Below are positions 9,119-17,234 of a stretch of 64,000 nt of DNA, one piece after another (positions within the stretch are counted from its first letter, which is position 1; each line of letters begins with the position of its first letter). A program made the position numbers and the translations under genes. Under the pieces are notes generated by a model. The model was not told where the DNA came from and searched no databases. It saw only the letters and a list, made by a program, of their open reading frames with translations. This stretch comes from Pseudomonadota bacterium (GTDB lineage Bacteria; Pseudomonadota; Gammaproteobacteria; Acidiferrobacterales; UBA6901), in contig JAJXUF010000006.1 of NCBI GenBank assembly GCA_021783175.1, positions 1-64,000 on the forward strand, read 5' to 3'.

Positions 9119-10558
9119 ATGTTTAGACGAACGAAGATCGTTGCCACCCTTGGGCCAGCCACTGATGACCCGAAGGTTTTGGACAAGCTGATTGAGGCGG
9201 GAGTGGATGTAGTCCGCCTGAATTTTTCCCATGACCTGGCCGAAGTCAATATGAAGCGCGCCGAAGCAGCACGTGAACGGGCGCAGGCTCACGGTCGCCA
9301 AGTCGGTGTTCTGGTCGATTTGCAGGGACCGAAAATCCGAATCGGCAAATTCAAAAATGGACCAGTTCATCTGACTGAAGGGGAAACCTTCACGATAGAC
9401 GGAGATTGCCCGCTGGACCAGGGCGACAAGAGTCGCGTAGGTACGACCTACAAATCTCTGCCAGAAGACGTGTCGCGCGGCGCCACCCTTCTTCTCGATG
9501 ACGGCCGTATCGTGCTTTGGGTCGATCGTGTCGCTGCCAGCGAAGTTATTTGCCGCGTAGTGATAGGCGGCGAATTGTCGAATAATAAGGGAATCAACCG
9601 CCAGGGCGGCGGCCTATCGGCTCAGGCTTTGACCGACAAAGATCGAGAAGACATCAAGACGGCGGCGGCCATGCACGCCGACTATGTTGCGATCTCTTTT
9701 CCTCGCACCGCCAAAGACGTCGAGGAGGCGCGTGAGCTTTTGCTTGCAGCCGGCGGACGCGGCGGAATCGTGGCAAAGATTGAACGCGCAGAAGCCGTTA
9801 AGGCGATCGAAGAAATTATAAGGGCATCTGATGCCGTGATGATTGCGCGTGGAGACCTTGGTGTCGAGATCGGAGACGCTGCACTTCCTCCGGTCCAGAA
9901 GCGCATCATCAAGCTTGCACGCAAAATGAACCGTATCGTCATCACGGCGACTCAGATGATGGAGTCGATGATCGAGAATGCGATTCCGACGCGCGCCGAA
10001 GTTTCCGACGTGGCGAACGCCGTACTCGATGGAACCGATGCCGTTATGCTGTCCGCCGAGACGGCCACGGGCAAGCACCCGGTTGAAGCCGTGGCTGCGA
10101 TGGACCGAGTTTGCCGGGAGGCGGAAAAGCACGAGGACACCATTGTCCTCGACCAGCGTCAGGAACAACATTTTACGCGCATGGACGAGGCAATTGCCCG
10201 TGCAACAATGTATGTTGCCAACCATCTTACGGTGCGGGCTATTGCTGCATTGACAGAGTCTGGTTCGACGGCGCTTTGGATGTCGCGCATCAACTCATCG
10301 GTACCGATCTATGCCTTGACGCCGCATGTCGAGACTCGCCGAAAAGTTACGCTTTATCGCGGCGTGTATCCTGTCAGTTTTATCCTTAATTCGAAGGACC
10401 CTGCGGTAGTGATGCAGGAGGCAGTAGACGAATTGCGTCGGCGCGGGGCTGTACGGGATGGCGATCTCACAATTCTGACCATCGGTGAGCCGCTTGCCAA
10501 GCCGGGCGGGACAAATACCATGAAGATCGTTCGTGCTGGGGAGCTTCACAAGGACTAA
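9119..10558 (+). CDS. pyk: Pyruvate kinase
   Basis: Converts phosphoenolpyruvate and ADP to pyruvate and ATP, 479 residues. Family signatures seen are TKIVATLGPATDDPKVLDKL at the N-terminus, the active-site block IVAKIERAEAVKAIEEI, GDLGVEIGDAALPPVQK, and the ITATQMMESMI and DAVMLSAETATGKHPVEAV stretches. The C-terminal domain after residue 345 is the usual allosteric alpha/beta domain. The start ATG at 9119 follows ACGGAGCAT. In an autotroph this branch draws fixed carbon from 3-phosphoglycerate toward pyruvate, which explains its place between pgk and fba. Confidence 0.96.
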   Translation: MFRRTKIVATLGPATDDPKVLDKLIEAGVDVVRLNFSHDLAEVNMKRAEAARERAQAHGRQVGVLVDLQGPKIRIGKFKNGPVHLTEGETFTIDGDCPLDQGDKSRVGTTYKSLPEDVSRGATLLLDDGRIVLWVDRVAASEVICRVVIGGELSNNKGINRQGGGLSAQALTDKDREDIKTAAAMHADYVAISFPRTAKDVEEARELLLAAGGRGGIVAKIERAEAVKAIEEIIRASDAVMIARGDLGVEIGDAALPPVQKRIIKLARKMNRIVITATQMMESMIENAIPTRAEVSDVANAVLDGTDAVMLSAETATGKHPVEAVAAMDRVCREAEKHEDTIVLDQRQEQHFTRMDEAIARATMYVANHLTVRAIAALTESGSTALWMSRINSSVPIYALTPHVETRRKVTLYRGVYPVSFILNSKDPAVVMQEAVDELRRRGAVRDGDLTILTIGEPLAKPGGTNTMKIVRAGELHKD

Positions 10559-11094
10559 GGCTGACGCGGGATCGGCGCAACAGGCGGTGTCGAACTTGTG
10601 GTCGCGGCGCTACACCACCCACGGCATTTCGGCTTGCCTAAGCGCCTTGGCTACTGCGGCCAGTCACCGTACCAGGTTGCCGCCTATGGTCTTCGGTAAT
10701 GTAGAGGTTAGCCCCGATGTGGTTTTCATTATTGTAAGTTCCCAAGAAAGGACGTAGCGAATCGCCGCATTCGGTCTGCGTTAATTGGCCGGTTGCCGCT
10801 GACTTAACCCCCATTTTCTTTGGATGTATTGGCTGTATTCGAGTTGTTGCGGCCTGTGGTAGCGACGTTACCCGCTCCCTGACACGTAGTGGTTTCTTGA
10901 CTTGCGCAAGCATACTGATAGGCTAAGCGCTCTTTTTTTGGCCTCGAAATACCATATGCGGCCCGTGGTTCCCGCCGCGGGAATCGCCACAAACAAGAAA
11001 AATGATTGCCGAGGTCATGGGACGGTTCATGGAAGTATGCGATTGAAAGACCCTGGTTTGGTAAGAATCTAAATTCAATTTTTAGGAGATTGTC
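10559..11094. other. Intergenic region between pyk and fba
   Basis: About 535 bp. I see no open frame with family-like sequence, no tRNA and no clear rho-independent terminator. A TTTTTTT run occurs near 10931-10938. The last 15 bp (TTAGGAGATTGTC) form the ribosome-binding site of fba. A separate fba promoter is likely within it. Confidence 0.4.
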
Positions 11095-12159
11095 ATGGCA
11101 TTAGTTTCTCTGCGCCAATTGCTTGACCACGCCGCCGAGCATACGTACGGCGTTCCGGCATTCAACGTCAATAATCTTGAGCAGATGCGCGCCATCATGG
11201 AAGCTGCGGCCGAAACGGACAGCCCGGTAATCGTGCAGGCGTCGGCCGGCGCACGCAAATATGCGGGTGCTCCATTTCTCCGCCACCTGATTCTGGCTGC
11301 TATCGAAGAGTGGCCGCACATTCCTGTGGTGATGCACCAGGATCACGGCGCGAGCCCGGCAGTGTGTCAGCGCTCAATTCAGCTCGGTTTTTCATCCGTA
11401 ATGATGGACGGCTCCCTTAAGGAAGATATGAAGACGCCGGCCACCTATGAATATAACGTCGACGTCACCCGTCGGGTAGTGGACATCGCCCATGCATGTG
11501 GCGTGTCTGTCGAAGGTGAGCTCGGCTGTTTGGGTTCGCTGGAGACCGGCATGGCCGGCGAGGAAGATGGTTCTGGCGCTGAAGGCAAGCTCGACCATTC
11601 CCAACTACTGACCGATCCGGAACAGGCGGCGGACTTTGTGAAGAAAACGAAAGTCGATGCGCTTGCCATTGCAATTGGCACTTCCCACGGCGCCTACAAA
11701 TTTTCCCGTCCACCTACCGGCGACATTCTTGCGATCGAGCGCATCAAGCAGATTCACAAGCGTATTCCGGATACCCATCTTGTGATGCATGGTTCCTCGT
11801 CGGTGCCCCAAGACTGGCTCAAGATGATCAACACCTACGGCGGGGACATGGGCCAAACCTACGGCGTGCCTGTTGAAGAGATTGTTGAGGGTATTAAGAA
11901 TGGCGTACGCAAGGTCAACATTGATACGGACCTTCGCATGGCATCAACAGGTGCAGTTCGCAAGTTTCTGGCAGAAAACAAGAAGGAGTTCGATCCTCGC
12001 AAGTGGCTTGCCGCTGCCACCAAAGGGATGAAGGAAGTCTGCAAGCTTCGCTACCAGGCTTTTGGTTGCGCTGGTCAGGCAAGCAAAATCAGACCAATCT
12101 CTTTGGAAGAGATGACCAAGCGTTACGACAGCGGCAAGCTGGATCCGCGGGTGAATTAA
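11095..12159 (+). CDS. fba: Class II fructose-bisphosphate aldolase, CbbA type
   Basis: Zinc-dependent aldolase of 354 residues that condenses glyceraldehyde-3-phosphate with dihydroxyacetone phosphate; CbbA-type enzymes also make sedoheptulose-1,7-bisphosphate. Metal and substrate residues are visible in [10 protein letters not shown] (His pair), [19 protein letters not shown], the [13 protein letters not shown] histidine, [10 protein letters not shown] and NIDTDLRMA. The long insertion with [20 protein letters not shown] is usual for the autotroph-type class II enzymes. A good Shine-Dalgarno (TTAGGAG) is 7-8 bp before the ATG. A strong terminator follows, closing the carbon block. Confidence 0.97.
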   Translation: MALVSLRQLLDHAAEHTYGVPAFNVNNLEQMRAIMEAAAETDSPVIVQASAGARKYAGAPFLRHLILAAIEEWPHIPVVMHQDHGASPAVCQRSIQLGFSSVMMDGSLKEDMKTPATYEYNVDVTRRVVDIAHACGVSVEGELGCLGSLETGMAGEEDGSGAEGKLDHSQLLTDPEQAADFVKKTKVDALAIAIGTSHGAYKFSRPPTGDILAIERIKQIHKRIPDTHLVMHGSSSVPQDWLKMINTYGGDMGQTYGVPVEEIVEGIKNGVRKVNIDTDLRMASTGAVRKFLAENKKEFDPRKWLAAATKGMKEVCKLRYQAFGCAGQASKIRPISLEEMTKRYDSGKLDPRVN

Positions 12160-12190
12160 GAACGCCGCACTCCGGTGGCGCAAAAAGAAG

Positions 12191-12215
12191 GGGCGGCGCA
12201 AGCCGCCCTTTTTTT
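12191..12215 (+). terminator. Rho-independent terminator after fba
   Basis: Stem GGGCGGC (12191-12197), loop GCAA, GCCGCCC (12202-12208), then seven T residues. It lies 30 bp after the fba stop. Confidence 0.93.
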
Positions 12216-12266
12216 ATTCTTTGGAAAAGCATTTTAATTTGTCGTGGAAGCTGCGATATTCAAGCA

Positions 12267-12665
12267 ATGGATGCCTATCGCACAAAGTACCCTTGCCCTT
12301 GTTGCGGCTATCCGGTCTTTCAGTATCAGCCCGGCAACCACGAAAAGTGCCCAATTTGTCTGTGGGAAGATGATCTAACGCAATTGCGGTTTCCGCGTAT
12401 GCCAGGCAGCGCTAACATGGTTTCGCTGGAGCAGGCGCAACACAATTACAGGTCATTCGGTACGGCTGAGCGGCGCAAAATCGGCGGTGCCCGTACGCCC
12501 CTGGAAGGTGAGAAGCGTGAGTCCGGTTGGCGACCGCTCGATCCGGAGCATGATAATGTTGAAGAGCCGCAACGTGGCATCGACTATGCCGACTCCTACC
12601 CACTAGCCGACACAACTGTTCTCTATTACTGGCGCCCGACGTATTGGCGACGTCTTGCGAGTTAA
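12267..12665 (+). CDS. Cysteine-rich CPCC-domain protein, 132 aa
   Basis: Small cytosolic protein with the CPCC-type zinc-ribbon-like domain. The N-terminus has YPCPCCGYPVFQY followed by KCPICLWEDD, which gives two cysteine clusters able to bind zinc. The rest is polar and ends in WRPTYWRRLAS. The function of this family is unknown. The frame is open upstream to 12003 inside fba, but the ATG at 12267 is where the domain begins and where the fba terminator has already ended. The gene is isolated between fba and the oppositely oriented cbbR. Confidence 0.75.
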   Translation: MDAYRTKYPCPCCGYPVFQYQPGNHEKCPICLWEDDLTQLRFPRMPGSANMVSLEQAQHNYRSFGTAERRKIGGARTPLEGEKRESGWRPLDPEHDNVEEPQRGIDYADSYPLADTTVLYYWRPTYWRRLAS

Positions 12666-12826
12666 TAGGGGAGTTCCGTAGGTGTCTTCAGCGCGAACTT
12701 GCCTAACTATGGGCAAGTCGGTAGGGATTTTCCTTAGGCATTCCACTTTTCGAAAGAAGCAGTGTTTTGTGGTGGGACAGGTTGATTTAGTCGAATTTTT
12801 CCTGCCCGCGGCACCTGCGTTGTCGG

Positions 12827-13723
12827 CTATGCCGGGGGCTGGCTGTCTGTGAGCAGAAATCGCTTGAACGCGTCGGCTGCAGCAGAAAGCCGCTTGCCAT
12901 GGCGATGCACAATGTACCAGTGACGCATAATGGGAAACTCGGCGACGTACAAAATAACTAGACGCTTCAAGGCCAATTCCTGCTCAATGGTAGCGCGAGA
13001 AAGTAACCCCAACCCCAGTCCAGCCTGAACGCTTTGCTTGATTGCCTCGTTACTACCAACCTCCATTCCCGTCTTAAGGTGTATTCCGCGCTCCGCAAAG
13101 AAGCGCTCCATTGCCATGCGCGTACCCGACCCCGGTTCGCGCACCAGGAACGTCTCCTCCTGCAATCGCACCAGCGGAATTTTCTTTTCCCGCGCAAGGG
13201 GGTGACCCGGTTGGGCAACCACAATTAAAGGATTTTCCATGAAAGCCTGTGCGGCTACGTCGAGCCCTGCCGGTGGTTGGCCCATGATTACAAGATCCAC
13301 CGTGTTGTCGCTGAGTTGTCGCAACAGCGACTCGCGGTTGGTCACGTCCAGGCTGACGGTCACACCCGGGTGAAGCTGATGGAAGGAAGCCAGGAGGTTG
13401 GGAACAAAGTAGTTGGCGGTCGAGGCTACGGAAATGCGCAATTTCCCGCTACTGAGACCTTTTAGGTCCGCCAGGAAGGTTTCCATTTCCTCCAGCTGTT
13501 GTGCAATAGAACGGCTGTACTGATAGACCTCGCGCCCCGCCTCCGTTAAATGGATACGCTTGCCCAGCCGTTCAAACAGCGGCACGCCAAGCTGCCGCTC
13601 CAGCTGGCGCACCTGCATGGATACAGCCGGCTGACTCAGAAACAGTTCGCTGGCCGCCCGCGTGTAGCTCAAATTACGGGCAACCGATTCGAATACCTTC
13701 ATTTGCCGAAGCGTCACGTGCAT
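12827..13723 (-). CDS. cbbR: LysR-type regulator CbbR of the form IA operon
   Basis: LysR-type transcriptional activator, 298 residues. The N-terminal winged helix-turn-helix (TLRQMKVFESVARNLSYTRA followed by SELFLSQPAVSMQVRQLE) is followed by the inducer-binding domain with the REPGSGTRMAMERFF and GSNEAIKQSVQAGLGLGLLSR stretches typical of CbbR. CbbR proteins sense Calvin-cycle metabolites and activate divergently transcribed cbb operons. It faces cbbL across 231 bp that contain an AT-rich inverted repeat next to its own start codon, as expected for autoregulation. A second CbbR at 19570-20550 controls the neighbouring operon; the two are clear paralogues. Confidence 0.95.
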   Translation of the reverse strand: MHVTLRQMKVFESVARNLSYTRAASELFLSQPAVSMQVRQLERQLGVPLFERLGKRIHLTEAGREVYQYSRSIAQQLEEMETFLADLKGLSSGKLRISVASTANYFVPNLLASFHQLHPGVTVSLDVTNRESLLRQLSDNTVDLVIMGQPPAGLDVAAQAFMENPLIVVAQPGHPLAREKKIPLVRLQEETFLVREPGSGTRMAMERFFAERGIHLKTGMEVGSNEAIKQSVQAGLGLGLLSRATIEQELALKRLVILYVAEFPIMRHWYIVHRHGKRLSAAADAFKRFLLTDSQPPA

Positions 13724-13735
13724 ATAAATAAAACC

Positions 13736-13753
13736 TTATGAATATGATTATAA
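13736..13753 (+). promoter_or_regulatory. Candidate CbbR operator, form IA operon
   Basis: AT-rich inverted repeat with TTAT (13736-13739) and ATAA (13750-13753), containing TATGAATA-N3-TTATAA. It lies 12 bp upstream of the cbbR start and about 200 bp before cbbL. The same half-elements occur, in the opposite orientation, in the second cbbR-cbbL gap (20602-20620). LysR regulators bind short dyads of this kind. Assignment is by inference. Confidence 0.5.
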
Positions 13754-13954
13754 AGATTTAATATTACTTATGCAACGTTTTCGCTATTCTCTGCCCCGCA
13801 TTTGGAGGTATAACCCCAATGAAAGAGGGGTCGGAGCCGTGCAGAAGGATGTTCGACGGGTACAGCGCAGCATCAGCGAGCTAGGAATCCCGTCCGCACA
13901 GTACCTCAGCCCAGATTTAATCTTGAGCGCCCAAGGCGCAGGAGCACATCGACA

Positions 13955-15382
13955 ATGTCAACAAAAGTAAAAAGCTACAAAGCGGGAGTGAAAGAATACC
14001 GCGAGACTTACTGGATGCCGGACTACACCCCCCTTGCTACCGACATTCTGGCCTGTTTCAAGATTACCCCGCAGCCTGGAGTACCGCGTGAAGAAGCCGC
14101 TGCAGCCGTGGCGGCTGAGTCGTCCACCGGTACCTGGACCACTGTATGGACCGACCTTTTGACCGATCTGGATTATTACAAGGGTCGTGCCTATCACATC
14201 GAAGACGTCCCGGGCGACGATACCTGTTTCTACGCTTTCGTTGCTTACCCAATTGACCTCTTCGAGGAAGGTTCGGTCGTAAACGTCTTTACTTCGCTTG
14301 TCGGCAACGTCTTCGGCTTCAAGGCTATTCGCGCGCTTCGCCTTGAGGACGTGCGCTTCCCCATCGCCTACGTCAAGACCTGTGGCGGACCGCCGCACGG
14401 CATCCAGGTTGAACGCGACATTATGAACAAGTATGGCCGTCCGATGCTCGGCTGCACGATCAAGCCCAAGCTCGGTCTGTCCGCAAAGAACTATGGTCGT
14501 GCAGTGTATGAATGTCTGCGTGGCGGTCTCGATTTCACGAAAGACGATGAAAATGTAAACAGCCAGCCGTTTATGCGTTGGCGTCAGCGTTTCGACTTCG
14601 TAATGGAAGCAATTCACAAAGCCGAAGCAGAAACCGGCGAGCGCAAGGGACACTACCTGAACGTTACGGCCCCCACCCCGGAAGAAATGTACAAACGTGC
14701 AGAACATGCAAAAGAATTGGGCGCGCCAATTATTATGCATGACTACATCACTGGGGGCTTCTGTGCCAACACCGGTTTGGCCAACTGGTGTCGAGACAAC
14801 GGCATACTGTTGCACATCCATCGCGCGATGCATGCAGTGCTTGATCGCAATCCGCATCACGGAATTCACTTCCGCGTGCTAACCAAAATCCTGCGTCTGT
14901 CCGGCGGAGATCATCTGCACACCGGCACTGTGGTCGGCAAGCTCGAAGGTGACCGCGCGTCAACCATGGGATGGATCGATCTCCTGCGCGAAAAATACGT
15001 CAAAGAAGATCGCAGTCGTGGCATCTTTTTCGACCAGGATTGGGGCTCGATGCCCGGCGCTTTTGCAGTTGCATCCGGCGGAATCCATGTGTGGCACATG
15101 CCCGCCTTGGTCAACATCTTCGGTGACGATGCTGTACTGCAGTTCGGTGGCGGTACCCTTGGGCATCCCTGGGGCAATGCGGCAGGTGCGGCGGCAAACC
15201 GTGTGGCCCTTGAGGCCTGCGTCGAGGCGCGCAATCAAGGTGTTGCCATCGAAAAGGAAGGCAAAGCAATCCTTACCAAAGCCGCGCAAACCAGCCCTGA
15301 GCTCAAGATTGCGATGGAAACGTGGAAGGAGATCAAGTTCGAGTTCGATACCGTCGACAAGCTTGACGTGGCGCACAAGTAA
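13955..15382 (+). CDS. cbbL: RuBisCO large subunit, form IA (green-type)
   Basis: Catalytic large subunit of ribulose-1,5-bisphosphate carboxylase, 475 residues. Catalytic residues are in place: [17 protein letters not shown], the carbamylated lysine in [17 protein letters not shown], loop 6 [10 protein letters not shown], and the phosphate-binding [11 protein letters not shown] and [11 protein letters not shown]. The N-terminus ([20 protein letters not shown]) and the short C-terminus (VDKLDVAHK) mark form IA. The linked cbbQ and cbbO and the absence of carboxysome shell genes indicate the non-carboxysomal IAq subtype. The start follows a long leader; a bulged hairpin lies just after the stop, before cbbS. 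Confidence 0.98.
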   Translation: MSTKVKSYKAGVKEYRETYWMPDYTPLATDILACFKITPQPGVPREEAAAAVAAESSTGTWTTVWTDLLTDLDYYKGRAYHIEDVPGDDTCFYAFVAYPIDLFEEGSVVNVFTSLVGNVFGFKAIRALRLEDVRFPIAYVKTCGGPPHGIQVERDIMNKYGRPMLGCTIKPKLGLSAKNYGRAVYECLRGGLDFTKDDENVNSQPFMRWRQRFDFVMEAIHKAEAETGERKGHYLNVTAPTPEEMYKRAEHAKELGAPIIMHDYITGGFCANTGLANWCRDNGILLHIHRAMHAVLDRNPHHGIHFRVLTKILRLSGGDHLHTGTVVGKLEGDRASTMGWIDLLREKYVKEDRSRGIFFDQDWGSMPGAFAVASGGIHVWHMPALVNIFGDDAVLQFGGGTLGHPWGNAAGAAANRVALEACVEARNQGVAIEKEGKAILTKAAQTSPELKIAMETWKEIKFEFDTVDKLDVAHK

Positions 15383-15429
15383 CCAACCGAACGACCAGAA
15401 CTATTTGGTCATTCGAATTGCTGGTTGGT
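15382..15429 (+). promoter_or_regulatory. Intercistronic hairpin between cbbL and cbbS
   Basis: Imperfect inverted repeat. ACCAACC (15382-15388) pairs with GGTTGGT (15423-15429), and the inner GAACGACCA (15389-15397) pairs with the segment at 15406-15414 with one mismatch, leaving a bulge on the right arm. There is no T run, so it is more likely an mRNA-stability or processing element than a terminator. Confidence 0.6.
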
Positions 15430-15501
15430 GTCTGTCGCAAAATTGCCAGCACTGACTGCGGTCGCCCAACTGAACTGGACATAGAATTGGAGTAACAACT
15501 T

Positions 15502-15861
15502 ATGAGTGATATGCAAGATTACAAATCAAGTCTGAAAGATGTTTCGAGCCGCAAGTTCGAGACCTTCTCGTATCTGCCGGCCATGAGCCCCGAAGAAATT
15601 CGCAAGCAGGTTGAGTACATCGTTAATCGCGGTTGGAATCCGGCCATCGAACACACTGAACCGGAAAATTCCTTCGGGCACTATTGGTATATGTGGAAAC
15701 TGCCAATGTTCGGTGAGACCGATGTGAAACGGATTCTTGCCGAAGCAGAGGCATGCCACAAAGCGCACCCCAATAATCATGTACGCCTGGTAGGCTACGA
15801 CAACTACAAGCAGTCGCAAGGTGCCGCGATGGTGATTTACCGCGGCAAGATCGCAGCCTAA
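15502..15861 (+). CDS. cbbS: RuBisCO small subunit, form IA
   Basis: Small subunit (119 residues) that caps the L8 core to form L8S8. Family marks are [20 protein letters not shown], the [15 protein letters not shown] segment, [16 protein letters not shown] and [16 protein letters not shown] near the end. The short C-terminus without the red-type extension agrees with form I green. A ribosome-binding site (TTGGAGTAACAACTT) precedes the ATG. Two hairpins follow before cbbQ. Confidence 0.97.
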   Translation: MSDMQDYKSSLKDVSSRKFETFSYLPAMSPEEIRKQVEYIVNRGWNPAIEHTEPENSFGHYWYMWKLPMFGETDVKRILAEAEACHKAHPNNHVRLVGYDNYKQSQGAAMVIYRGKIAA

Positions 15862-15880
15862 GCGCCCGCAGTTCCGCTTC

Positions 15881-15969
15881 GATATCGCCCAAATGAATTG
15901 GGCAGCGATATCAATGGTGGACTGATACAGGAACGCCCCTGTCCGGCGCGCTCGGGCAGGGGCTTTTTC
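15881..15969 (+). terminator. Tandem hairpins, the second terminator-like, between cbbS and cbbQ
   Basis: The first hairpin is GATATCGC (15881-15888) with GCGATATC (15905-15912), with an inner CCCAA/TTGGG. The second is GCCCCTGTCC (15935-15944) with GGGCAGGGGC (15954-15963), one G-U pair, followed by TTTTTC. Since cbbQ continues on the same strand 87 bp later, this is probably a partial terminator that keeps activase mRNA below that of the subunits. Confidence 0.8.
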
Positions 15970-16055
15970 TTGGATACGCCATGAAACGACGCGGGCGGCA
16001 GCGCATACGTGCCGCCAGTGTATGGCGGTCACCGATCGAAACGAGGTAACGAATT

Positions 16056-16889
16056 ATGAGCAAAGCAAGGCCTGTGACAAACGCCGATGACACCGACGTG
16101 GCACAGTATCTGGTGCAAAACGAACCCTATTACCGGGCAGTTGCCAACGAAATTCAGCTGTACGAGGCTGCCTACAGCGTGCGTATGCCGGTAATGCTAA
16201 AGGGACCGACTGGCTGCGGCAAGAGTCGGTTTGTTGAATATATGGCCTGGAAGCTCGGAAAGCCACTCATAACGGTTGCTTGCAACGAGGACATGACTGC
16301 CTCGGACCTCGTCGGAAGATTCCTTCTGGATGCGAGCGGCACCAAATGGCATGACGGACCGCTGACGGTGGCAGCGCGAATCGGTGCGATCTGTTATCTG
16401 GACGAAGTGGTCGAAGCGCGCCAGGACACGACAGTCGTAATTCATCCTCTGACTGACCACCGTAGACAGCTGCCACTGGAAAAGAAGGGTGAATTGGTGA
16501 ACTGCCATCCCGACTTCCAGCTGGTGATTTCCTACAACCCTGGCTACCAGAGCCTAATGAAGGACTTGAAGCAGTCGACCAAGCAGCGTTTTGGTGCAAT
16601 CGACTTCGAATATCCTGAAGCCAGTATCGAAGTTGAAATCATTCAGCACGAAACCCGGGTGCAAAAGGATATTGCAGAGAAACTGGTTCAGATCGGTCAT
16701 CGCGCCCGCAATCTCAAGGGTCACGGTTTGGATGAGGGAATTTCAACGCGCTTGCTTACCTACGCGGGACAACTCATTGCGCGTGGAATCGAACCGCGCG
16801 CGGCGTGTCAGATGACTCTGGTGCGCCCAATTACAGACGATCCGGATATGCGCGATACGTTGGATGCGGCAATTGGCACCTATTTCTGA
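16056..16889 (+). CDS. cbbQ: RuBisCO activase ATPase CbbQ
   Basis: MoxR-family AAA+ ATPase, 277 residues, the motor of the CbbQO activase that removes inhibitory sugar phosphates from form I RuBisCO. The Walker A is GPTGCGKSR (near residues 50-58), the Walker B region is GAICYLDEVVEARQD, and the sensor/arginine part includes FQLVISYNPGYQSL and KQSTKQRFGAIDFEYP. Length and sequence match CbbQ rather than NorQ, given the operon. The ATG at 16056 follows AACGAGGTAACGAATT. It lies between cbbS and a small gene that leads into cbbO. Confidence 0.95.
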   Translation: MSKARPVTNADDTDVAQYLVQNEPYYRAVANEIQLYEAAYSVRMPVMLKGPTGCGKSRFVEYMAWKLGKPLITVACNEDMTASDLVGRFLLDASGTKWHDGPLTVAARIGAICYLDEVVEARQDTTVVIHPLTDHRRQLPLEKKGELVNCHPDFQLVISYNPGYQSLMKDLKQSTKQRFGAIDFEYPEASIEVEIIQHETRVQKDIAEKLVQIGHRARNLKGHGLDEGISTRLLTYAGQLIARGIEPRAACQMTLVRPITDDPDMRDTLDAAIGTYF

Positions 16890-16907
16890 GCGTAACTTTT
16901 CTTCGTC

Positions 16908-17210
16908 ATGAGCCAATTGAAATATCCCGGCATTCATCGCGACGTCTATGGAGGCATGACCGACCTCGGCCGCATCATCCGCGACGCCTGGGTTCTCGGA
17001 GTATTAGCGGAATCGGAAACGGGAGAGGGTTGGGATCGAGCACAGTTCGATGATCTCTACGCAAAAGTACATGCAGCTTGGGAGCCGTATGGCCATCTAG
17101 CGAGTCGCTTGCCACCGGAGTTACGTGCCCGGCACGAGCGGATCTACAACGAAGCTGTAAAAACCGCAAAAGACATGGGATGGTCGGCAGAACTGGATGA
17201 CGACGAATAG
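16908..17210 (+). CDS. Small unknown protein between cbbQ and cbbO, 100 aa
   Basis: Soluble, acidic, mostly helical protein. It begins MSQLKYPGIHRDVYGGMTDL and ends with an acidic tail, ELDDDE. The aromatic and charged middle (AKVHAAWEPYGHLASRLPPE) and the absence of cysteines or membrane segments are all that can be read. It starts 18 bp after cbbQ and ends 24 bp before cbbO, so it is almost surely co-translated with the activase. I do not recognise a characterised family. A role in CbbQO assembly or RuBisCO handling is an inference from position alone. Confidence 0.8.
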   Translation: MSQLKYPGIHRDVYGGMTDLGRIIRDAWVLGVLAESETGEGWDRAQFDDLYAKVHAAWEPYGHLASRLPPELRARHERIYNEAVKTAKDMGWSAELDDDE

Positions 17211-17234
17211 CAATTCTCGCTTTCGAAACCTTAT

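Noticed and set aside
13958..14869. 303-codon minus-strand frame opposite form IA cbbL
   Set aside because: Fully antisense to a certain gene, composition-driven, no recognisable domain.
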